From Sinorhizobium sp. BG8 (GTDB lineage Bacteria; Pseudomonadota; Alphaproteobacteria; Rhizobiales; Rhizobiaceae): a stretch of 64,000 nucleotides of DNA. The stretch is taken from contig NZ_CP044011.1 of NCBI RefSeq assembly GCF_016864555.1, positions 2,499,501 to 2,563,500 on the forward strand, given 5' to 3'. Each line of letters opens with the position of its first letter. Position 1 is the stretch's first letter. Below are positions 54,700-64,000 of this stretch, piece by piece. The translations under genes and the position numbers were made by a program. The notes beneath the pieces were generated by a model. The model was not told where the DNA came from. It saw only the letters and a list, made by a program, of their open reading frames with translations, and searched no databases.

Positions 54700-54978
54700 A
54701 TGGCTCGTTCAGTATGGAAAGGCCCGTTTGTTGACGGCTATCTTCTCAAGAAGGCTGAGAAGGTGCGCGAAGGCGGCCGCAATGAAGTGATCAAGATCTG
54801 GAGCCGTCGCTCCACGATCCTGCCGCAGTTTGTTGGTCTCACCTTCGGTGTCTACAACGGCAGCAAGCACGTTCCGGTCAGCGTCAACGAAGACATGGTC
54901 GGCCATAAGTTTGGCGAATTCTCTCCGACCCGGACCTACTACGGTCACGGTGCGGACAAGAAGGCGAAGAGGAAGTAA
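54700..54978 (+). CDS. rpsS: 30S ribosomal protein S19
   Basis: This 92-residue protein of the 30S head begins [20 protein letters not shown] and has the [20 protein letters not shown] signature. AGAGAGGTAG precedes the ATG. rplV follows two bases after its stop. Confidence 0.98.
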   Translation: MARSVWKGPFVDGYLLKKAEKVREGGRNEVIKIWSRRSTILPQFVGLTFGVYNGSKHVPVSVNEDMVGHKFGEFSPTRTYYGHGADKKAKRK

Positions 54979-54980
54979 CG

Positions 54981-55370
54981 ATGGGCAAGGCAAAAGCCGA
55001 ACGCCGGCTGAAGGATAATGAAGCGCAGGCAATTGCGCGCACGATCCGCGTCAGCCCCCAGAAGCTCAACCTCGTTGCCGCGATGATCCGCGGCAAGAAG
55101 GTCGACCGCGCTCTGGCCGAACTCGAATTCTCGCGCAAGCGCATTGCAGAAACGGTCAAGAAGACCCTTGAATCGGCAATCGCAAACGCGGAAAACAACC
55201 ACGATCTCGACGTTGATTCTCTGATCGTCGCTGAGGCATTCGTCGGCAAGTCCATCGTCATGAAGCGTTTCCACGCTCGTGGCCGCGGCCGTGCATCGCG
55301 TGTTGAGAAGCCGTTCTCGCACCTGACGATCGTCGTTCGCGAAGTCGAAGCCAAAGGGGAGGCCGCATAA
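54981..55370 (+). CDS. rplV: 50S ribosomal protein L22
   Basis: This 129-residue protein extends a hairpin into the exit tunnel. It has [20 protein letters not shown] and [20 protein letters not shown]. The macrolide-related loop region shows no deletion. Its stop shares a base with the rpsC start (TAATG). Confidence 0.98.
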   Translation: MGKAKAERRLKDNEAQAIARTIRVSPQKLNLVAAMIRGKKVDRALAELEFSRKRIAETVKKTLESAIANAENNHDLDVDSLIVAEAFVGKSIVMKRFHARGRGRASRVEKPFSHLTIVVREVEAKGEAA

Positions 55371-56089
55371 TGGGCCAGAAGATTAATCCAATCGGTTTCC
55401 GCCTCGGCATCAACCGTACCTGGGACAGCCGCTGGTTTGCGGACAACGCAGAATACGGTCAGCTTCTTCACGAAGACCTGAAGATCCGCGAATACCTGAT
55501 GGAAGAGCTGAAGCAGGCTGGTATCGCCAAGGTGGTCATCGAGCGTCCGCACAAGAAGTGCCGCGTCACGATCCACTCGGCTCGTCCGGGCCTGATCATC
55601 GGCAAGAAGGGCGCAGACATCGAGAAGCTCCGCAAGAAGCTTTCCGAGATGACCAACTCCGAAACGCACCTCAACATCGTTGAAGTGCGCAAGCCGGAAG
55701 TCGACGCGACGCTCGTCGCTCAGTCGATCGCCCAGCAGCTCGAGCGCCGCGTTGCATTCCGTCGCGCCATGAAGCGTGCGGTTCAGTCGGCCATGCGTCT
55801 TGGTGCCGAAGGCATCAAGATCACCTGCGCCGGCCGTCTTGGTGGTGCTGAAATTGCCCGTACCGAGTGGTACCGCGAAGGTCGTGTGCCGCTGCACACG
55901 CTGCGCGCAGATATCGACTACGGCACGGCCGAGGCAGAAACCGCATTCGGTATCTGCGGCGTCAAGGTCTGGATCTTCAAGGGCGAAATCCTTGAGCATG
56001 ATCCGATGGCTTCCGAGCGTCGTGCGACCGAGGGTGACAGCCAGGGCGGCAACACCAGAGACAGAGATCGCCGCCGCGAAAACGCTTGA
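55370..56089 (+). CDS. rpsC: 30S ribosomal protein S3
   Basis: This 239-residue protein lies at the mRNA entry and helps unwind message. The KH domain motif [15 protein letters not shown] is near residue 76. The last 25 residues are a charged tail ([19 protein letters not shown]) of variable length between species. Confidence 0.98.
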   Translation: MGQKINPIGFRLGINRTWDSRWFADNAEYGQLLHEDLKIREYLMEELKQAGIAKVVIERPHKKCRVTIHSARPGLIIGKKGADIEKLRKKLSEMTNSETHLNIVEVRKPEVDATLVAQSIAQQLERRVAFRRAMKRAVQSAMRLGAEGIKITCAGRLGGAEIARTEWYREGRVPLHTLRADIDYGTAEAETAFGICGVKVWIFKGEILEHDPMASERRATEGDSQGGNTRDRDRRRENA

Positions 56090-56125
56090 TAGCGTGCGTG
56101 GCAGACAAGTTCGGAGAATAGAAAA

Positions 56126-56539
56126 ATGTTGCAGCCAAAGCGTACGAAGTACCGCAAGCAGTTCAAGGGCCGCATCAAGGGCGTTGCCAAGGGCGGTTCT
56201 GACCTAGCCTTCGGCGAATTCGGCCTGAAGGCGCAAGAACCCAACCGCGTTAATGCCCGCGAAATCGAAGCGGCCCGCCGCGCGATTACCCGCTACATGA
56301 AGCGTGCAGGCCGCGTTTGGATCCGCGTGTTCCCGGATGTTCCGGTAACCGCGAAGCCGACCGAAGTCCGCATGGGTAAGGGTAAGGGCTCGGTTGAATA
56401 CTGGGCATGCAAGGTCAAGCCCGGCCGCATGATGTTTGAGATCGATGGCGTCAGCGAGGAAATCGCGCGCGAGGCTCTGCGCCTCGGCTCCGCCAAGCTC
56501 TCGGTCAAGACGCGCTTCGTTCAGCGCATTGCAGAGTAA
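56126..56539 (+). CDS. rplP: 50S ribosomal protein L16
   Basis: This 137-residue protein helps place the A-site tRNA. It begins [20 protein letters not shown] and has the [20 protein letters not shown] signature. rpmC follows 11 bases later. Confidence 0.98.
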   Translation: MLQPKRTKYRKQFKGRIKGVAKGGSDLAFGEFGLKAQEPNRVNAREIEAARRAITRYMKRAGRVWIRVFPDVPVTAKPTEVRMGKGKGSVEYWACKVKPGRMMFEIDGVSEEIAREALRLGSAKLSVKTRFVQRIAE

Positions 56540-56550
56540 GGATTGAGCCC

Positions 56551-56751
56551 ATGAAAGCCGCAGATGTTCGCGCACTCAGCGCAGATCAGCTCAACGAGGA
56601 GCTCGCCAAGCTGAAGAAGGAGCAGTTCAACCTGCGCTTTCAGAAGGCGACTGGCCAGCTCGAAAAAACGTCGCGTATCAACGAAGTCCGCAAGGACATC
56701 GCCCGCGTGAAGACCATTGCCCGCCAGAAGGCGGCAGAAGCCAAGGCCTAA
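56551..56751 (+). CDS. rpmC: 50S ribosomal protein L29
   Basis: This 66-residue helical protein near the tunnel exit begins [20 protein letters not shown] and has [20 protein letters not shown]. It is followed by rpsQ after 12 bases. Confidence 0.98.
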   Translation: MKAADVRALSADQLNEELAKLKKEQFNLRFQKATGQLEKTSRINEVRKDIARVKTIARQKAAEAKA

Positions 56752-56763
56752 GGACCAAGAAAA

Positions 56764-57000
56764 ATGCCGAAACGCATTCTGCAGGGCACAGTCGTCAGCG
56801 ACAAGAACGACAAGACTGTTGTCGTTCGCGTCGAGCGCCGCTTTGCACACCCGCTTCTTCAGAAGACCGTGCGTCGTTCCAAGAAGTACAAGGCGCACGA
56901 CGAAGCCAACCAGTACAAGGTTGGCGACGTGGTTTCCATTGAGGAATGCCCGCCGATCTCCAAGGACAAGCGTTGGGTGGTTGTATCCTCCCAGGCTTAA
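56764..57000 (+). CDS. rpsQ: 30S ribosomal protein S17
   Basis: This 78-residue early-assembly protein begins [20 protein letters not shown] and has the [18 protein letters not shown] signature. It is the last gene of the S10 unit; a 233-bp gap with a terminator follows before rplN. Confidence 0.98.
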   Translation: MPKRILQGTVVSDKNDKTVVVRVERRFAHPLLQKTVRRSKKYKAHDEANQYKVGDVVSIEECPPISKDKRWVVVSSQA

Positions 57001-57233
57001 TTTGTACGGAATCGCGCTCGGCTCTTGCAGTTGGCGCAAAAATCTGTATGAAGCAGCGCAAGGACGCTCGGAATCGAGCGTTCTTTTGCTTTGAGCGCAG
57101 GGAAGGTCCCGTGGGAAACCACCGAGGAAACCACCTTGGCAAGACCCATCCCGCGCAAAAAACATAGATTCTCCAAGCCGGAATAGGGGGCCCAGGCCCA
57201 ACCAGTCCGGTAACAACAAGAAGGCGACCTGAT
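57001..57233 (+). promoter_or_regulatory. S10/spc boundary: terminator and leader of rplN
   Basis: A stem ACGCTCG (57064-57070) with CGAGCGT (57075-57081), GAAT loop and TCTTTT tail forms a rho-independent terminator. A weak promoter-like pair (TTGCAG at 57025, TATGAA at 57047) stands before it. After it lie a 10-bp direct repeat GGAAACCACC (57114-57123 and 57126-57135) and the rplN ribosome region. So the S10 and spc units can be transcribed separately, as at the E. coli rpsQ-rplN border. Confidence 0.6.
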
Positions 57234-57602
57234 ATGATTCAGATGCAAACAAACCTCGACGTGGCGGATAACTCCGGCGCACGTCGTGTCATGTGCATCA
57301 AGGTGCTGGGCGGTTCCAAGCGCAAGTACGCTTCGGTCGGCGATATTATCGTCGTGTCGATCAAGGAAGCGATCCCGCGCGGCCGCGTCAAGAAGGGTGA
57401 CGTGATGAAGGCGGTTGTCGTTCGCACCGCCAAGGACATCCGTCGTCCCGATGGCAGCGTCATTCGTTTCGACAACAACGCAGCCGTCCTGATCGACAAC
57501 AAGAAAGAGCCGATCGGCAGCCGTATCTTCGGACCGGTTCCGCGCGAACTTCGCGCCAAGAACCACATGAAGATCATCTCGCTGGCTCCGGAAGTACTCT
57601 AA
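57234..57602 (+). CDS. rplN: 50S ribosomal protein L14
   Basis: This 122-residue interface protein begins [20 protein letters not shown] and has [20 protein letters not shown]. It opens the spc gene set. AAGGCGACCTGAT precedes the ATG. Confidence 0.98.
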   Translation: MIQMQTNLDVADNSGARRVMCIKVLGGSKRKYASVGDIIVVSIKEAIPRGRVKKGDVMKAVVVRTAKDIRRPDGSVIRFDNNAAVLIDNKKEPIGSRIFGPVPRELRAKNHMKIISLAPEVL

Positions 57603-57615
57603 AGGAGCGATGGCT

Positions 57616-57927
57616 ATGCAGAAGATTCGCAAGGGCGACAAGGTCGTCGTATTGACCGGTAAGGACAAGGGCCGCACCGGTGAAGTAGTTCAGGTCATGC
57701 CGAAGGAAGACCGTGCGGTCGTTCGTGGTGTCAACCTGGTGAAGCGTCACCAGCGCCAGACCCAGACCCAGGAAGCCGGCATCATCACCAAGGAAGCATC
57801 GATCCATCTGTCGAACATCGCGATCGCCGACCCCAAGGACGGCAAGCCGACCCGCGTCGGTTTCAAGATCGAAGGCGACAAGAAGGTTCGTGTGGCTAAG
57901 CGTTCGGGAGTGTCGATCGATGGCTGA
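57616..57927 (+). CDS. rplX: 50S ribosomal protein L24
   Basis: This 103-residue assembly initiator begins [20 protein letters not shown] with its KOW motif. ATG 57616 lies eight bases after GGAG (57604-57607) and fits the family start; an in-frame ATG at 57610 is only two bases from that site. The end overlaps the rplE start by eight bases. Confidence 0.97.
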   Translation: MQKIRKGDKVVVLTGKDKGRTGEVVQVMPKEDRAVVRGVNLVKRHQRQTQTQEAGIITKEASIHLSNIAIADPKDGKPTRVGFKIEGDKKVRVAKRSGVSIDG

Positions 57928-58477
57928 CTCTAAGTATGAGCCCCGGCTCAAGAAGGAATATGTCTCGCGTATTCGCCAGGCACTCCAGGAACAGTTCTCC
58001 TTCGCCAACGAGATGCAGATCCCGCGCCTCGAGAAGATCGTGATCAATATGGGCGTTGGCGAAGCCACGGCGGACTCGAAGAAGCCCACCGTTGCTGCTG
58101 CCGATCTCGCAGCGATCGCCGGCCAGAAGCCGGTCATCACGCGCGCTCGCAACTCGATCGCTGGCTTCAAGGTTCGTGAAGGCATGCCGATCGGTGCCAA
58201 GGTCACCCTTCGTGGCGCCCGCATGTATGAATTTCTGGATCGCCTCGTGAACATCGCGCTCCCCCGCGTGCGCGACTTCCGTGGTCTGAACCCGAAGTCC
58301 TTCGATGGCCGTGGCAACTTCGCCATGGGTATCAAGGAGCACATTGTGTTCCCTGAAATCAACTACGACAAGGTTGATCAGATGTGGGGCATGGACATCA
58401 TCGTTTGCACGACGGCCACTAACGACGACGAAGCTCGGGCTCTCCTGAAAGAGTTCAACTTCCCGTTCCGTCAGTAA
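57920..58477 (+). CDS. rplE: 50S ribosomal protein L5
   Basis: This 185-residue protein binds 5S rRNA and P-site tRNA. It begins [20 protein letters not shown] and has [18 protein letters not shown] and [14 protein letters not shown] 57920 overlaps the end of rplX, implying coupled translation; the upstream frame from 57890 is inside rplX. Confidence 0.98.
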   Translation: MADSKYEPRLKKEYVSRIRQALQEQFSFANEMQIPRLEKIVINMGVGEATADSKKPTVAAADLAAIAGQKPVITRARNSIAGFKVREGMPIGAKVTLRGARMYEFLDRLVNIALPRVRDFRGLNPKSFDGRGNFAMGIKEHIVFPEINYDKVDQMWGMDIIVCTTATNDDEARALLKEFNFPFRQ

Positions 58478-58511
58478 TCCGTAACGACAAGCGTAAAGAA
58501 GGATAACTGTT

Positions 58512-58817
58512 ATGGCGAAAACGAGCGCAGTTGAAAAGAACAAGCGCCGCCGCAAACTGGTTGCCGGACAGGCCGCGAAGCGTGCGGCTCTCAAGGCGAT
58601 CATCCAGAATCAGGCTCTTCCGATCGAAGAGCGGTTCAAGGCCACCATCAAGCTTGCCGCCCTGCCGCGCAATGGCTCCAAGACCCGCATCCGCAATCGT
58701 TGCGAAGTCACGGGCCGTCCGCGCGCATTCTATCGCAAACTTCGCATGTCGCGTATCGCGCTGCGTGAACTCGGCAACCTCGGCAAAGTGCCGGGCGTCG
58801 TCAAGTCGAGCTGGTAA
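58512..58817 (+). CDS. rpsN: 30S ribosomal protein S14 (zinc-free long form)
   Basis: This 101-residue protein of the 30S head begins [20 protein letters not shown] and has [20 protein letters not shown] near the end. It has only one Cys and no CxxC pairs, so it is the long zinc-independent form. AAGGATAAC precedes the ATG. Confidence 0.98.
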   Translation: MAKTSAVEKNKRRRKLVAGQAAKRAALKAIIQNQALPIEERFKATIKLAALPRNGSKTRIRNRCEVTGRPRAFYRKLRMSRIALRELGNLGKVPGVVKSSW

Positions 58818-58829
58818 GGAGCTGGGCAC

Positions 58830-59228
58830 ATGGCAATGACTGATCCGCTGGGCGATATGCTCACCCGTATCCGTAACGGTGCTGCCCGCCGTAAGTCGAG
58901 CGTTTCCACGCCGGCTTCGAAGCTGCGCGCACGCGTTCTCGACGTCCTCCAGGCTGAGGGCTACATCCGTGGATACTCCGAAGTCGAATTCGGCAACGGC
59001 AAGGCCGAGCTGAACATCGAGCTGAAGTATCACGAAGGCGCGTCTGTGATCCGCAAGATCGACCGCGTCTCCAAGCCGGGCCGCCGGGTTTATGTCTCGG
59101 TTAAGTCCATTCCGCAGGTCGCGAACGGTCTCGGCATCACCATCCTTTCGACTCCGAAGGGTGTGATGGCCGATCACCAGGCACGCGAACAGAATGTTGG
59201 TGGCGAGCTTCTTTGCTCTGTCTTCTAA
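58830..59228 (+). CDS. rpsH: 30S ribosomal protein S8
   Basis: This 132-residue protein binds 16S rRNA and in E. coli represses the spc operon. It begins [20 protein letters not shown] and ends with GGELLCSVF, the S8 signature end. Twelve bases separate it from rpsN. Confidence 0.98.
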   Translation: MAMTDPLGDMLTRIRNGAARRKSSVSTPASKLRARVLDVLQAEGYIRGYSEVEFGNGKAELNIELKYHEGASVIRKIDRVSKPGRRVYVSVKSIPQVANGLGITILSTPKGVMADHQAREQNVGGELLCSVF

Positions 59229-59271
59229 GACAGCGCACAGGATCTCCATAACGAACAGACAGGTATAAAAA

Positions 59272-59805
59272 ATGTCTCGTATCGGTAAAAAGCCCGTTCA
59301 GGTTCCGGCTGGTGTCACGGCTTCGGTTGATGGCCAGAAGGTTTCCGCAAAGGGCCCGAAGGGTGAACTCTTCTTCGTCGCTAATGACGAAGTTTCCGTG
59401 AAGCTGGAAGACAACGCCGTTGTTGTACAGCCGGTCAGCCAGTCCAAGGATGCGCGGTCCAAGTGGGGCATGTCCCGCACGATGATCGAAAACATCTTCA
59501 AGGGCGTGAAGGACGGCTACGAGCGCAAGCTCGAAATCAACGGCGTCGGTTACCGCGCTTCCATGCAGGGCAAGAACCTGCAGCTGGCACTCGGCTTCAG
59601 CCATGACGTCGTCTATCAGACGCCGGAAGGCATCACGATTGCTGTTCCGAAGCCGACCGAAATCATCGTGTCCGGCATCAACAAGCAGCAGGTCGGCCAG
59701 GTTGCCGCGGAAATCCGCGAATACCGTGGCCCCGAGCCCTACAAGGGCAAGGGTGTCAAGTACGCCGAAGAGCGGATTGTCCGCAAAGAAGGCAAGAAGA
59801 AGTAA
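59272..59805 (+). CDS. rplF: 50S ribosomal protein L6
   Basis: This 177-residue protein lies near the sarcin-ricin loop. It begins [20 protein letters not shown] and ends with [20 protein letters not shown] then KEGKKK, the L6 signature. rplR follows 12 bases later. Confidence 0.98.
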   Translation: MSRIGKKPVQVPAGVTASVDGQKVSAKGPKGELFFVANDEVSVKLEDNAVVVQPVSQSKDARSKWGMSRTMIENIFKGVKDGYERKLEINGVGYRASMQGKNLQLALGFSHDVVYQTPEGITIAVPKPTEIIVSGINKQQVGQVAAEIREYRGPEPYKGKGVKYAEERIVRKEGKKK

Positions 59806-59817
59806 GGATCACGCGAA

Positions 59818-60180
59818 ATGGCTAGCAGGAAAGATACTCTTGTGCGTCGCGCCAGCCGCGTGCGCCGTCAAATCAAGGCGGTCGCCAACGGCCGTCCGCG
59901 CCTGTCGGTTCATCGCTCGTCGAAGAACATCTACGTACAGGTTATCGACGACGTGGCCGGCAAGACGCTTGCGTCCGCTTCCACGCTCGACACCGATCTG
60001 CGCTCGTCCCTGAAGACGGGCGCCGACACGGCAGCTGCGGCTGCTGTTGGCAAGCTCATTGCAGAGCGCGCCGTCAAGGCTGGCGTCAAGGACGTGGTTT
60101 TCGACCGCGGCGCCTTCATCTATCACGGCCGCATCAAGGCTCTTGCCGAAGCTGCCCGTGAAGGTGGCCTCAACTTCTGA
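59818..60180 (+). CDS. rplR: 50S ribosomal protein L18
   Basis: This 120-residue 5S rRNA-binding protein begins [20 protein letters not shown] and ends with [20 protein letters not shown] and AREGGLNF. A 125-base gap with no element I can name separates it from rpsE. Confidence 0.98.
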   Translation: MASRKDTLVRRASRVRRQIKAVANGRPRLSVHRSSKNIYVQVIDDVAGKTLASASTLDTDLRSSLKTGADTAAAAAVGKLIAERAVKAGVKDVVFDRGAFIYHGRIKALAEAAREGGLNF

Positions 60181-60305
60181 TGCACTTCGGGCGCATCCGC
60201 GCCCGTTAGGTGCACAGTGGAATATCGTCGCTTCCGTTTCATCGAGATGGGGGCGACTTTCGTCAATCTGCCGATTGCACCCGGAAAAGAAAAAGGAAAA
60301 GGACA

Positions 60306-60875
60306 ATGGCACAGGAAAGAAGGGGCTCTCGCGAAGATCGCCAGAGCCGCGAAGAGCGCGACAGCGAATTTGTCGACAAGCTCGTAGCAATCAACCGCGT
60401 CGCCAAGGTGGTGAAGGGCGGCCGTCGTTTCGGCTTCGCTGCTCTCGTCGTCGTTGGTGACCAGAAAGGCCGCGTCGGCTTCGGCCACGGCAAGGCTCGT
60501 GAAGTTCCGGAAGCAATCCGCAAGGCAACGGAAGCTGCCAAGCGCGACCTGATCTTCGTACCGCTGCGCTCCGGCCGCACGCTGCACCACGATGTGCACG
60601 GCCGTCACGGCGCCGGTAAGGTTCTGCTCCGTTCGGCCAAGGCCGGTACCGGTATCATCGCTGGTGGTCCGATGCGCGCTGTGTTCGAAACGCTCGGCAT
60701 GCACGACGTCGTCGCGAAGTCGACGGGTTCCTCGAACCCGTACAACATGATCCGTGCGACGTTCGACGCTCTCAAGAACCAGATGCACCCGAAGGACATC
60801 GCGGCGCAGCGCGGCATCAAGTACGCCACGCTCCAGGCCCGCCGTGCTTCCGCCGGCGTTGCTTCCGAAGAATAA
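60306..60875 (+). CDS. rpsE: 30S ribosomal protein S5
   Basis: This 189-residue protein affects decoding accuracy. It begins [20 protein letters not shown] and has [20 protein letters not shown] and the [16 protein letters not shown] end. ATG 60306 follows AAAAGGAC; the frame is open from 60210 but that part does not fit the family. Confidence 0.98.
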   Translation: MAQERRGSREDRQSREERDSEFVDKLVAINRVAKVVKGGRRFGFAALVVVGDQKGRVGFGHGKAREVPEAIRKATEAAKRDLIFVPLRSGRTLHHDVHGRHGAGKVLLRSAKAGTGIIAGGPMRAVFETLGMHDVVAKSTGSSNPYNMIRATFDALKNQMHPKDIAAQRGIKYATLQARRASAGVASEE

Positions 60876-60888
60876 GGGAGCCTGAACC

Positions 60889-61092
60889 ATGGCCAAGAAA
60901 GAAGTTGCACAGAAGACGGTCACCGTCGAGCAGATCGGCTCGCCGATCCGCCGCCCGGCTGTTCAGCGCCAGACGCTGATCGGCCTCGGTCTTAACAAGA
61001 TGCACCGGGTTCGCACGCTGGAAGACACTCCTTCCGTTCGCGGCATGATCCGTGCCGTCCAGCACCTCGTTCGCGTTGTCGACGAGAAGTGA
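60889..61092 (+). CDS. rpmD: 50S ribosomal protein L30
   Basis: This 67-residue protein begins [20 protein letters not shown] and has the [20 protein letters not shown] signature. It lies between rpsE and rplO with gaps of about 12 bases on each side. Confidence 0.98.
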   Translation: MAKKEVAQKTVTVEQIGSPIRRPAVQRQTLIGLGLNKMHRVRTLEDTPSVRGMIRAVQHLVRVVDEK

Positions 61093-61104
61093 GGGAGATG
61101 AATC

Positions 61105-61575
61105 ATGAAACTGAATGAAATCAAGGACAACGAGGGTTCGACCCACAGCCGCAAGCGCCTCGGCCGCGGTATTGGTTCGGGCTCCGGCAAGACCGCAGGT
61201 CGCGGTGTCAAGGGTCAGAAGGCTCGTTCGGGCGTTGCGATCAACGGCTTCGAAGGCGGTCAGATGCCCATCTACCGTCGTCTGCCGAAGCGCGGCTTCA
61301 ACAACATCTTCGCTTCCGAATTCGTTGTTGTTTCGCTCGCTCGTATCCAGACCGCGATCGACGCCAACAAGCTCGACCCGAAGGCAACTGTTGATGCAGC
61401 TGCCCTCAAGGCAGCCGGCGTTATCCGTCGCGCCAAGGACGGCGTCCGCGTTCTCGCTGACGGCGAACTGAAGGCGAAGGTAACGATCGAAGTTGCTGGC
61501 GCCTCCAAGGCCGCGATCGAAAAGATCGAAAAGGCCGGCGGTTCCATCAAGCTGCTTTCGGCTGCTGCCGAGTAA
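61105..61575 (+). CDS. rplO: 50S ribosomal protein L15
   Basis: This 156-residue protein begins [20 protein letters not shown] and has the [20 protein letters not shown] segment of L15. GAGGGAGATGAATC precedes the ATG. A strong terminator begins 12 bases after the stop, so the spc unit ends here. Confidence 0.98.
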   Translation: MKLNEIKDNEGSTHSRKRLGRGIGSGSGKTAGRGVKGQKARSGVAINGFEGGQMPIYRRLPKRGFNNIFASEFVVVSLARIQTAIDANKLDPKATVDAAALKAAGVIRRAKDGVRVLADGELKAKVTIEVAGASKAAIEKIEKAGGSIKLLSAAAE

Positions 61576-61586
61576 TGACGAATTAA

Positions 61587-61617
61587 TCGCCCGGTGTGCT
61601 TCACACCGGGCGATTTT
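61587..61617 (+). terminator. Strong rho-independent terminator after rplO
   Basis: TCGCCCGGTGTG (61587-61598) pairs perfectly with CACACCGGGCGA (61602-61613) over a three-base CTT loop and is followed by TTTT. It separates the spc unit from secY-adk. Confidence 0.93.
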
Positions 61618-61625
61618 GCGCCCAT

Positions 61626-61640
61626 ATGTGAGCCTCACAT
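61626..61640. promoter_or_regulatory. 15-bp palindrome upstream of secY
   Basis: ATGTGAG and CTCACAT form a perfect 7-bp inverted repeat around one C (61626-61640). It lies between the rplO terminator and the secY promoter candidate, where a regulator could bind. Function is not known. Confidence 0.4.
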
Positions 61641-61705
61641 CGGCATGTGGATGCAACACTCCGCACGCCGTCCGGAAGGAAAAGCCAAGGTGAGGCCCGG
61701 ATTGC

Positions 61706-61734
61706 TTGACAATCCGCGTCGGTCCGGGTTTAGC
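61706..61734 (+). promoter_or_regulatory. Candidate secY-adk promoter
   Basis: A perfect -35 box TTGACA (61706-61711, in the alphaproteobacterial context CTTGACA) is followed after 17 bases by TTTAGC (61729-61734). With the terminator upstream, this explains how secY-adk is transcribed on its own; the leader would be about 160 bases. Confidence 0.6.
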
Positions 61735-61900
61735 CTCCGAACATCCAGCGTTCCCCCTGCGGGTGAAGCTGGTCGAAGGAATTTCAAGCGTATGCCCTGA
61801 GGCGCGGCCAGAAGGCCGGGCAGGGGATGCGGCAACGGATCAGCTGTTTCCGGACCTGGCCGGTTCATCCGCCACCGGAAATGGTTACGCGGAGATATGC

Positions 61901-63241
61901 ATGGCTTCGGCAGCGGAACAACTCGCCTCGAATCTCAATTTCTCGACCTTCGCCAAGGCGGAGGACCTGAAGAAGCGCCTTTGGTTCACGCTCGGCGCGC
62001 TGCTGGTGTACCGACTCGGTACCTACATTCCGCTTCCCGGCCTCAACCCGGAAGCCTTCGCGCAGGCCTTCCAGGGCCAGAGCAGCGGTATTCTCGGCCT
62101 CTTCAACATGTTCTCCGGTGGCGCCGTCGAGCGCATGGCGATCTTCGCGCTCGGCATCATGCCGTACATCTCCGCGTCGATCATCGTGCAGCTGATGACA
62201 TCGGTCGTTCCTTCGCTCGAGCAGCTGAAGAAGGAAGGTGAGCAGGGCCGCAAGATCATCAACCAGTACACCCGCTACGGTACGGTGCTGCTCGGCGCCC
62301 TCCAGGCTTATGGTATTTCGGTCGGTCTCGAAAGCGGATCCGGCCTTGTGAACGATCCGGGCTGGTTCTTCCGCATTTCGACCGTGATCTCGCTGCTCGG
62401 CGGCACGATGTTCCTGATGTGGCTGGGCGAGCAGATTACCTCGCGCGGCATCGGCAACGGTATCTCGCTGATCATTTTCGCGGGTATCGTGGCTCACCTC
62501 CCGACGGCACTGGCCGGAACCCTCGAGCTCGGCCGTACCGGCGCGCTCTCGGTCGGCGTGATCTTCGCGGTCGTCGTCATGGCTGTTGCGGTCATTGCGG
62601 TCATCGTCTTCGTGGAGCGCGCGCAGCGCCGGCTCCTGATCCAGTATCCGAAGCGCCAGGTCGGCAACCGCATGTTCCAGGGCGATACGTCGCACCTGCC
62701 GCTGAAGCTCAACACCTCGGGCGTTATCCCCGCGATCTTCGCGTCCTCGCTTCTGCTCTTGCCCGCGACGCTTGCTGGTTTCAGCAACACCGCAGCTCTG
62801 CCTGCCTGGGCGACGACGATCGTTTCGTCGCTCGGTCACGGCAAGCCGCTCTACATGATCCTCTACGCGGCAATGATTGCCTTCTTTGCCTTCTTCTATA
62901 CGGCTATCGTCTTCAATCCGAAGGACACGGCCGACAATCTGAAGAAGCACGGTGGCTTCATTCCGGGCATCCGTCCGGGCGAGCGTACGGCGGAGTACAT
63001 CGACTACGTGCTGACTCGCATCACGGTGATCGGCGCGCTCTATCTTGTATTCGTGTGCATTCTTCCTGAAATCCTAATCGCGCAGACGGGTGTGCCGTTC
63101 TACCTTGGTGGTACGTCGCTTTTGATTGTTGTCAGCGTGACCCTTGATACGGTAGCACAGATACAGGGTCACCTGATTGCTCAGCAATATGAGGGGCTGA
63201 TCAAGAAATCGAAGCTGCGTGGAGGGAAGAGGGGACGATGA
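61901..63241 (+). CDS. secY: Preprotein translocase channel SecY
   Basis: This 446-residue, ten-TM protein forms the protein-conducting channel with SecE. It begins [20 protein letters not shown] and has the plug-region segment [20 protein letters not shown] (about residue 70-90) and the [19 protein letters not shown] signature near 175. ATG 61901 follows GGAGATATGC; the frame runs back to 61706 but without the family pattern. Its stop overlaps the adk start (ATGA at 63238-63241). Confidence 0.98.
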   Translation: MASAAEQLASNLNFSTFAKAEDLKKRLWFTLGALLVYRLGTYIPLPGLNPEAFAQAFQGQSSGILGLFNMFSGGAVERMAIFALGIMPYISASIIVQLMTSVVPSLEQLKKEGEQGRKIINQYTRYGTVLLGALQAYGISVGLESGSGLVNDPGWFFRISTVISLLGGTMFLMWLGEQITSRGIGNGISLIIFAGIVAHLPTALAGTLELGRTGALSVGVIFAVVVMAVAVIAVIVFVERAQRRLLIQYPKRQVGNRMFQGDTSHLPLKLNTSGVIPAIFASSLLLLPATLAGFSNTAALPAWATTIVSSLGHGKPLYMILYAAMIAFFAFFYTAIVFNPKDTADNLKKHGGFIPGIRPGERTAEYIDYVLTRITVIGALYLVFVCILPEILIAQTGVPFYLGGTSLLIVVSVTLDTVAQIQGHLIAQQYEGLIKKSKLRGGKRGR

Positions 63242-63815
63242 GACTGATATTCTTGGGACCGCCGGGAGCAGGCAAGGGGACGCAAGCCAAGCTGCTGACG
63301 GAGAAGTACGGCATTCCGCAGCTCTCCACGGGAGATATGCTGAGGGCGGCCGTAGCTGCCCAGACCGAGGTCGGAAAGCGTGCCAAGGCAGTCATGGACG
63401 CCGGGCAGCTGGTTTCGGACGCGATAGTCAACGAGATCGTGTCGGACCGGATTGATTCGGCGGACTGTGCCAGGGGCTTCATCCTCGACGGCTATCCCCG
63501 TACGGTTCCGCAGGCCGAAGCGCTTGATGGCATCCTTGCCGGCAAGGGGCTTGGCCTCGATGCGGTGATCGAGCTGAAGGTCGACGAGGATGCGTTGGTC
63601 AAGCGGATGGAAACCCGTGTGGCCGAAACCATTGCAGCCGGGGCACTGTGCGCTCGGATGACAATCCCGAGGCGTTCAAGCGCCGACTCACCGAGTATCG
63701 GGAAAAGACCGCTCCGCTGTCGAATTACTATTCGACGACCGGCAAGCTGAAGACGATCGATGGCATGGCTGATGTCGGCGTTGTCACCGCAGCCATCAAC
63801 GGGATTCTTGGCTAG
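63238..63815 (+). CDS. adk: Adenylate kinase, reading frame broken by a one-base deletion
   Basis: This essential kinase converts ATP and AMP to two ADP. The P-loop GPPGAGKGT is at residues 7-15, LSTGDMLR at about 29-36 and DGYPRT near 84. After [12 protein letters not shown] the frame leaves the protein at G4 (63640-63643); the adjacent frame continues [20 protein letters not shown] and ends at 63815. One added G restores 192 residues, the usual rhizobial length with a short LID. As in fusA and rpsJ, this is probably a homopolymer error. Confidence 0.95.
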
Positions 63816-64000
63816 GCCCGGAACAGGTTGAAAAACAGGCGGTCGGGGAGTTGACTTTTCCGGCCGATTCCTCTTAAGACAGCGCCAACTCGCGGCATGA
63901 AAAGCGGTCGGCGCGGATTTCAGAAGAACGAAGTCCGGGTGCGGTCGTTTTTGACGTGTCCCGAACCTCATGTTGAACGAGTGGCCGGATGCGGCCGCAT
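63816..64000 (+). promoter_or_regulatory. Region after adk, probably leading to rpsM
   Basis: No gene is complete here. TTGACT at 63851-63856 with TTAAGA at 63874-63879 (17-base spacing) is a possible promoter. In alphaproteobacteria rpsM-rpsK-rpoA-rplQ usually follows adk, so this is likely its leader. Confidence 0.35.

Noticed and set aside
56946-57167. 73-codon frame across the rpsQ-rplN gap
   Set aside because: It overlaps rpsQ in another frame, contains the terminator, and shows no protein-like pattern.

Overview
The window is a chromosomal segment of an alphaproteobacterium, most likely Rhizobiaceae (Ensifer/Sinorhizobium/Rhizobium type). The evidence is high GC, the order tufB / tRNA-Trp / secE / nusG / rplKAJL / rpoBC / str / S10 / spc / secY / adk, and rhizobial-type protein lengths (EF-Tu 391 aa, RpoB 1380, RpoC 1402, SecY 446, S14 of 101 aa without zinc cysteines). 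It has two parts: the right-hand part of a prophage (1 to about 29.37 kb) and the host transcription/translation super-cluster (about 29.4 to 64 kb).

Prophage. It encodes a myovirus with lambda-like packaging and portal genes (Nu1-like, GpA-type terminase, gpW, gpB portal), a separate prohead protease and HK97-fold capsid, and a Mu-like contractile tail (DUF2635, sheath, tube, chaperone, tape measure, DNA_circ_N, gp44/gp45/gp46/gp47/gp48-like baseplate, fibres). The tail chaperone carries a clear candidate programmed -1 frameshift at a T7 run (10368-10374). Between the fibre genes and the lysis cassette lies a lower-GC cargo block (about 20.7-26.1 kb): a capsule/glycan-like protein, a HAD hydrolase with a PAKK repeat linker and TPR-like tail, and a SAM methyltransferase. 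This looks like a lysogenic-conversion (surface glycan) module. The lysis cassette is an M15-type endolysin, a small two-TM protein, an overlapping i-spanin/o-spanin pair and a DUF1515-like protein. A minus-strand micro-operon of tiny genes closes the prophage. The right end is an attR made of the 3' half of tRNA-Gly(UCC). The intact tRNA, integrase and repressor should lie left of the window.

Host region. After attR come a few small host genes, then tufB with a strong terminator, a P-loop kinase-like gene and an NAD-dependent epimerase. These are followed by tRNA-Trp, secE-nusG, rplKA, an L10-leader-like region, rplJL, a perfect 14-bp inverted repeat, rpoB, rpoC and a terminator. A minus-strand acidic small gene precedes a candidate str promoter and rpsL-rpsG-fusA-tufA. 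The S10 genes (rpsJ to rpsQ) end at a terminator-bearing 233-bp gap before the spc genes (rplN to rplO). A strong terminator and a new promoter precede secY-adk. tufA and tufB differ at a single synonymous base as far as I can read.

Data quality. Three essential genes (fusA, rpsJ, adk) and two small genes (28429-28607, 29699-29934) each carry an apparent one-base loss in a G or C run, with the correct protein continuing in the neighbouring frame. This pattern points to homopolymer under-calling in the assembly, not to real gene loss.
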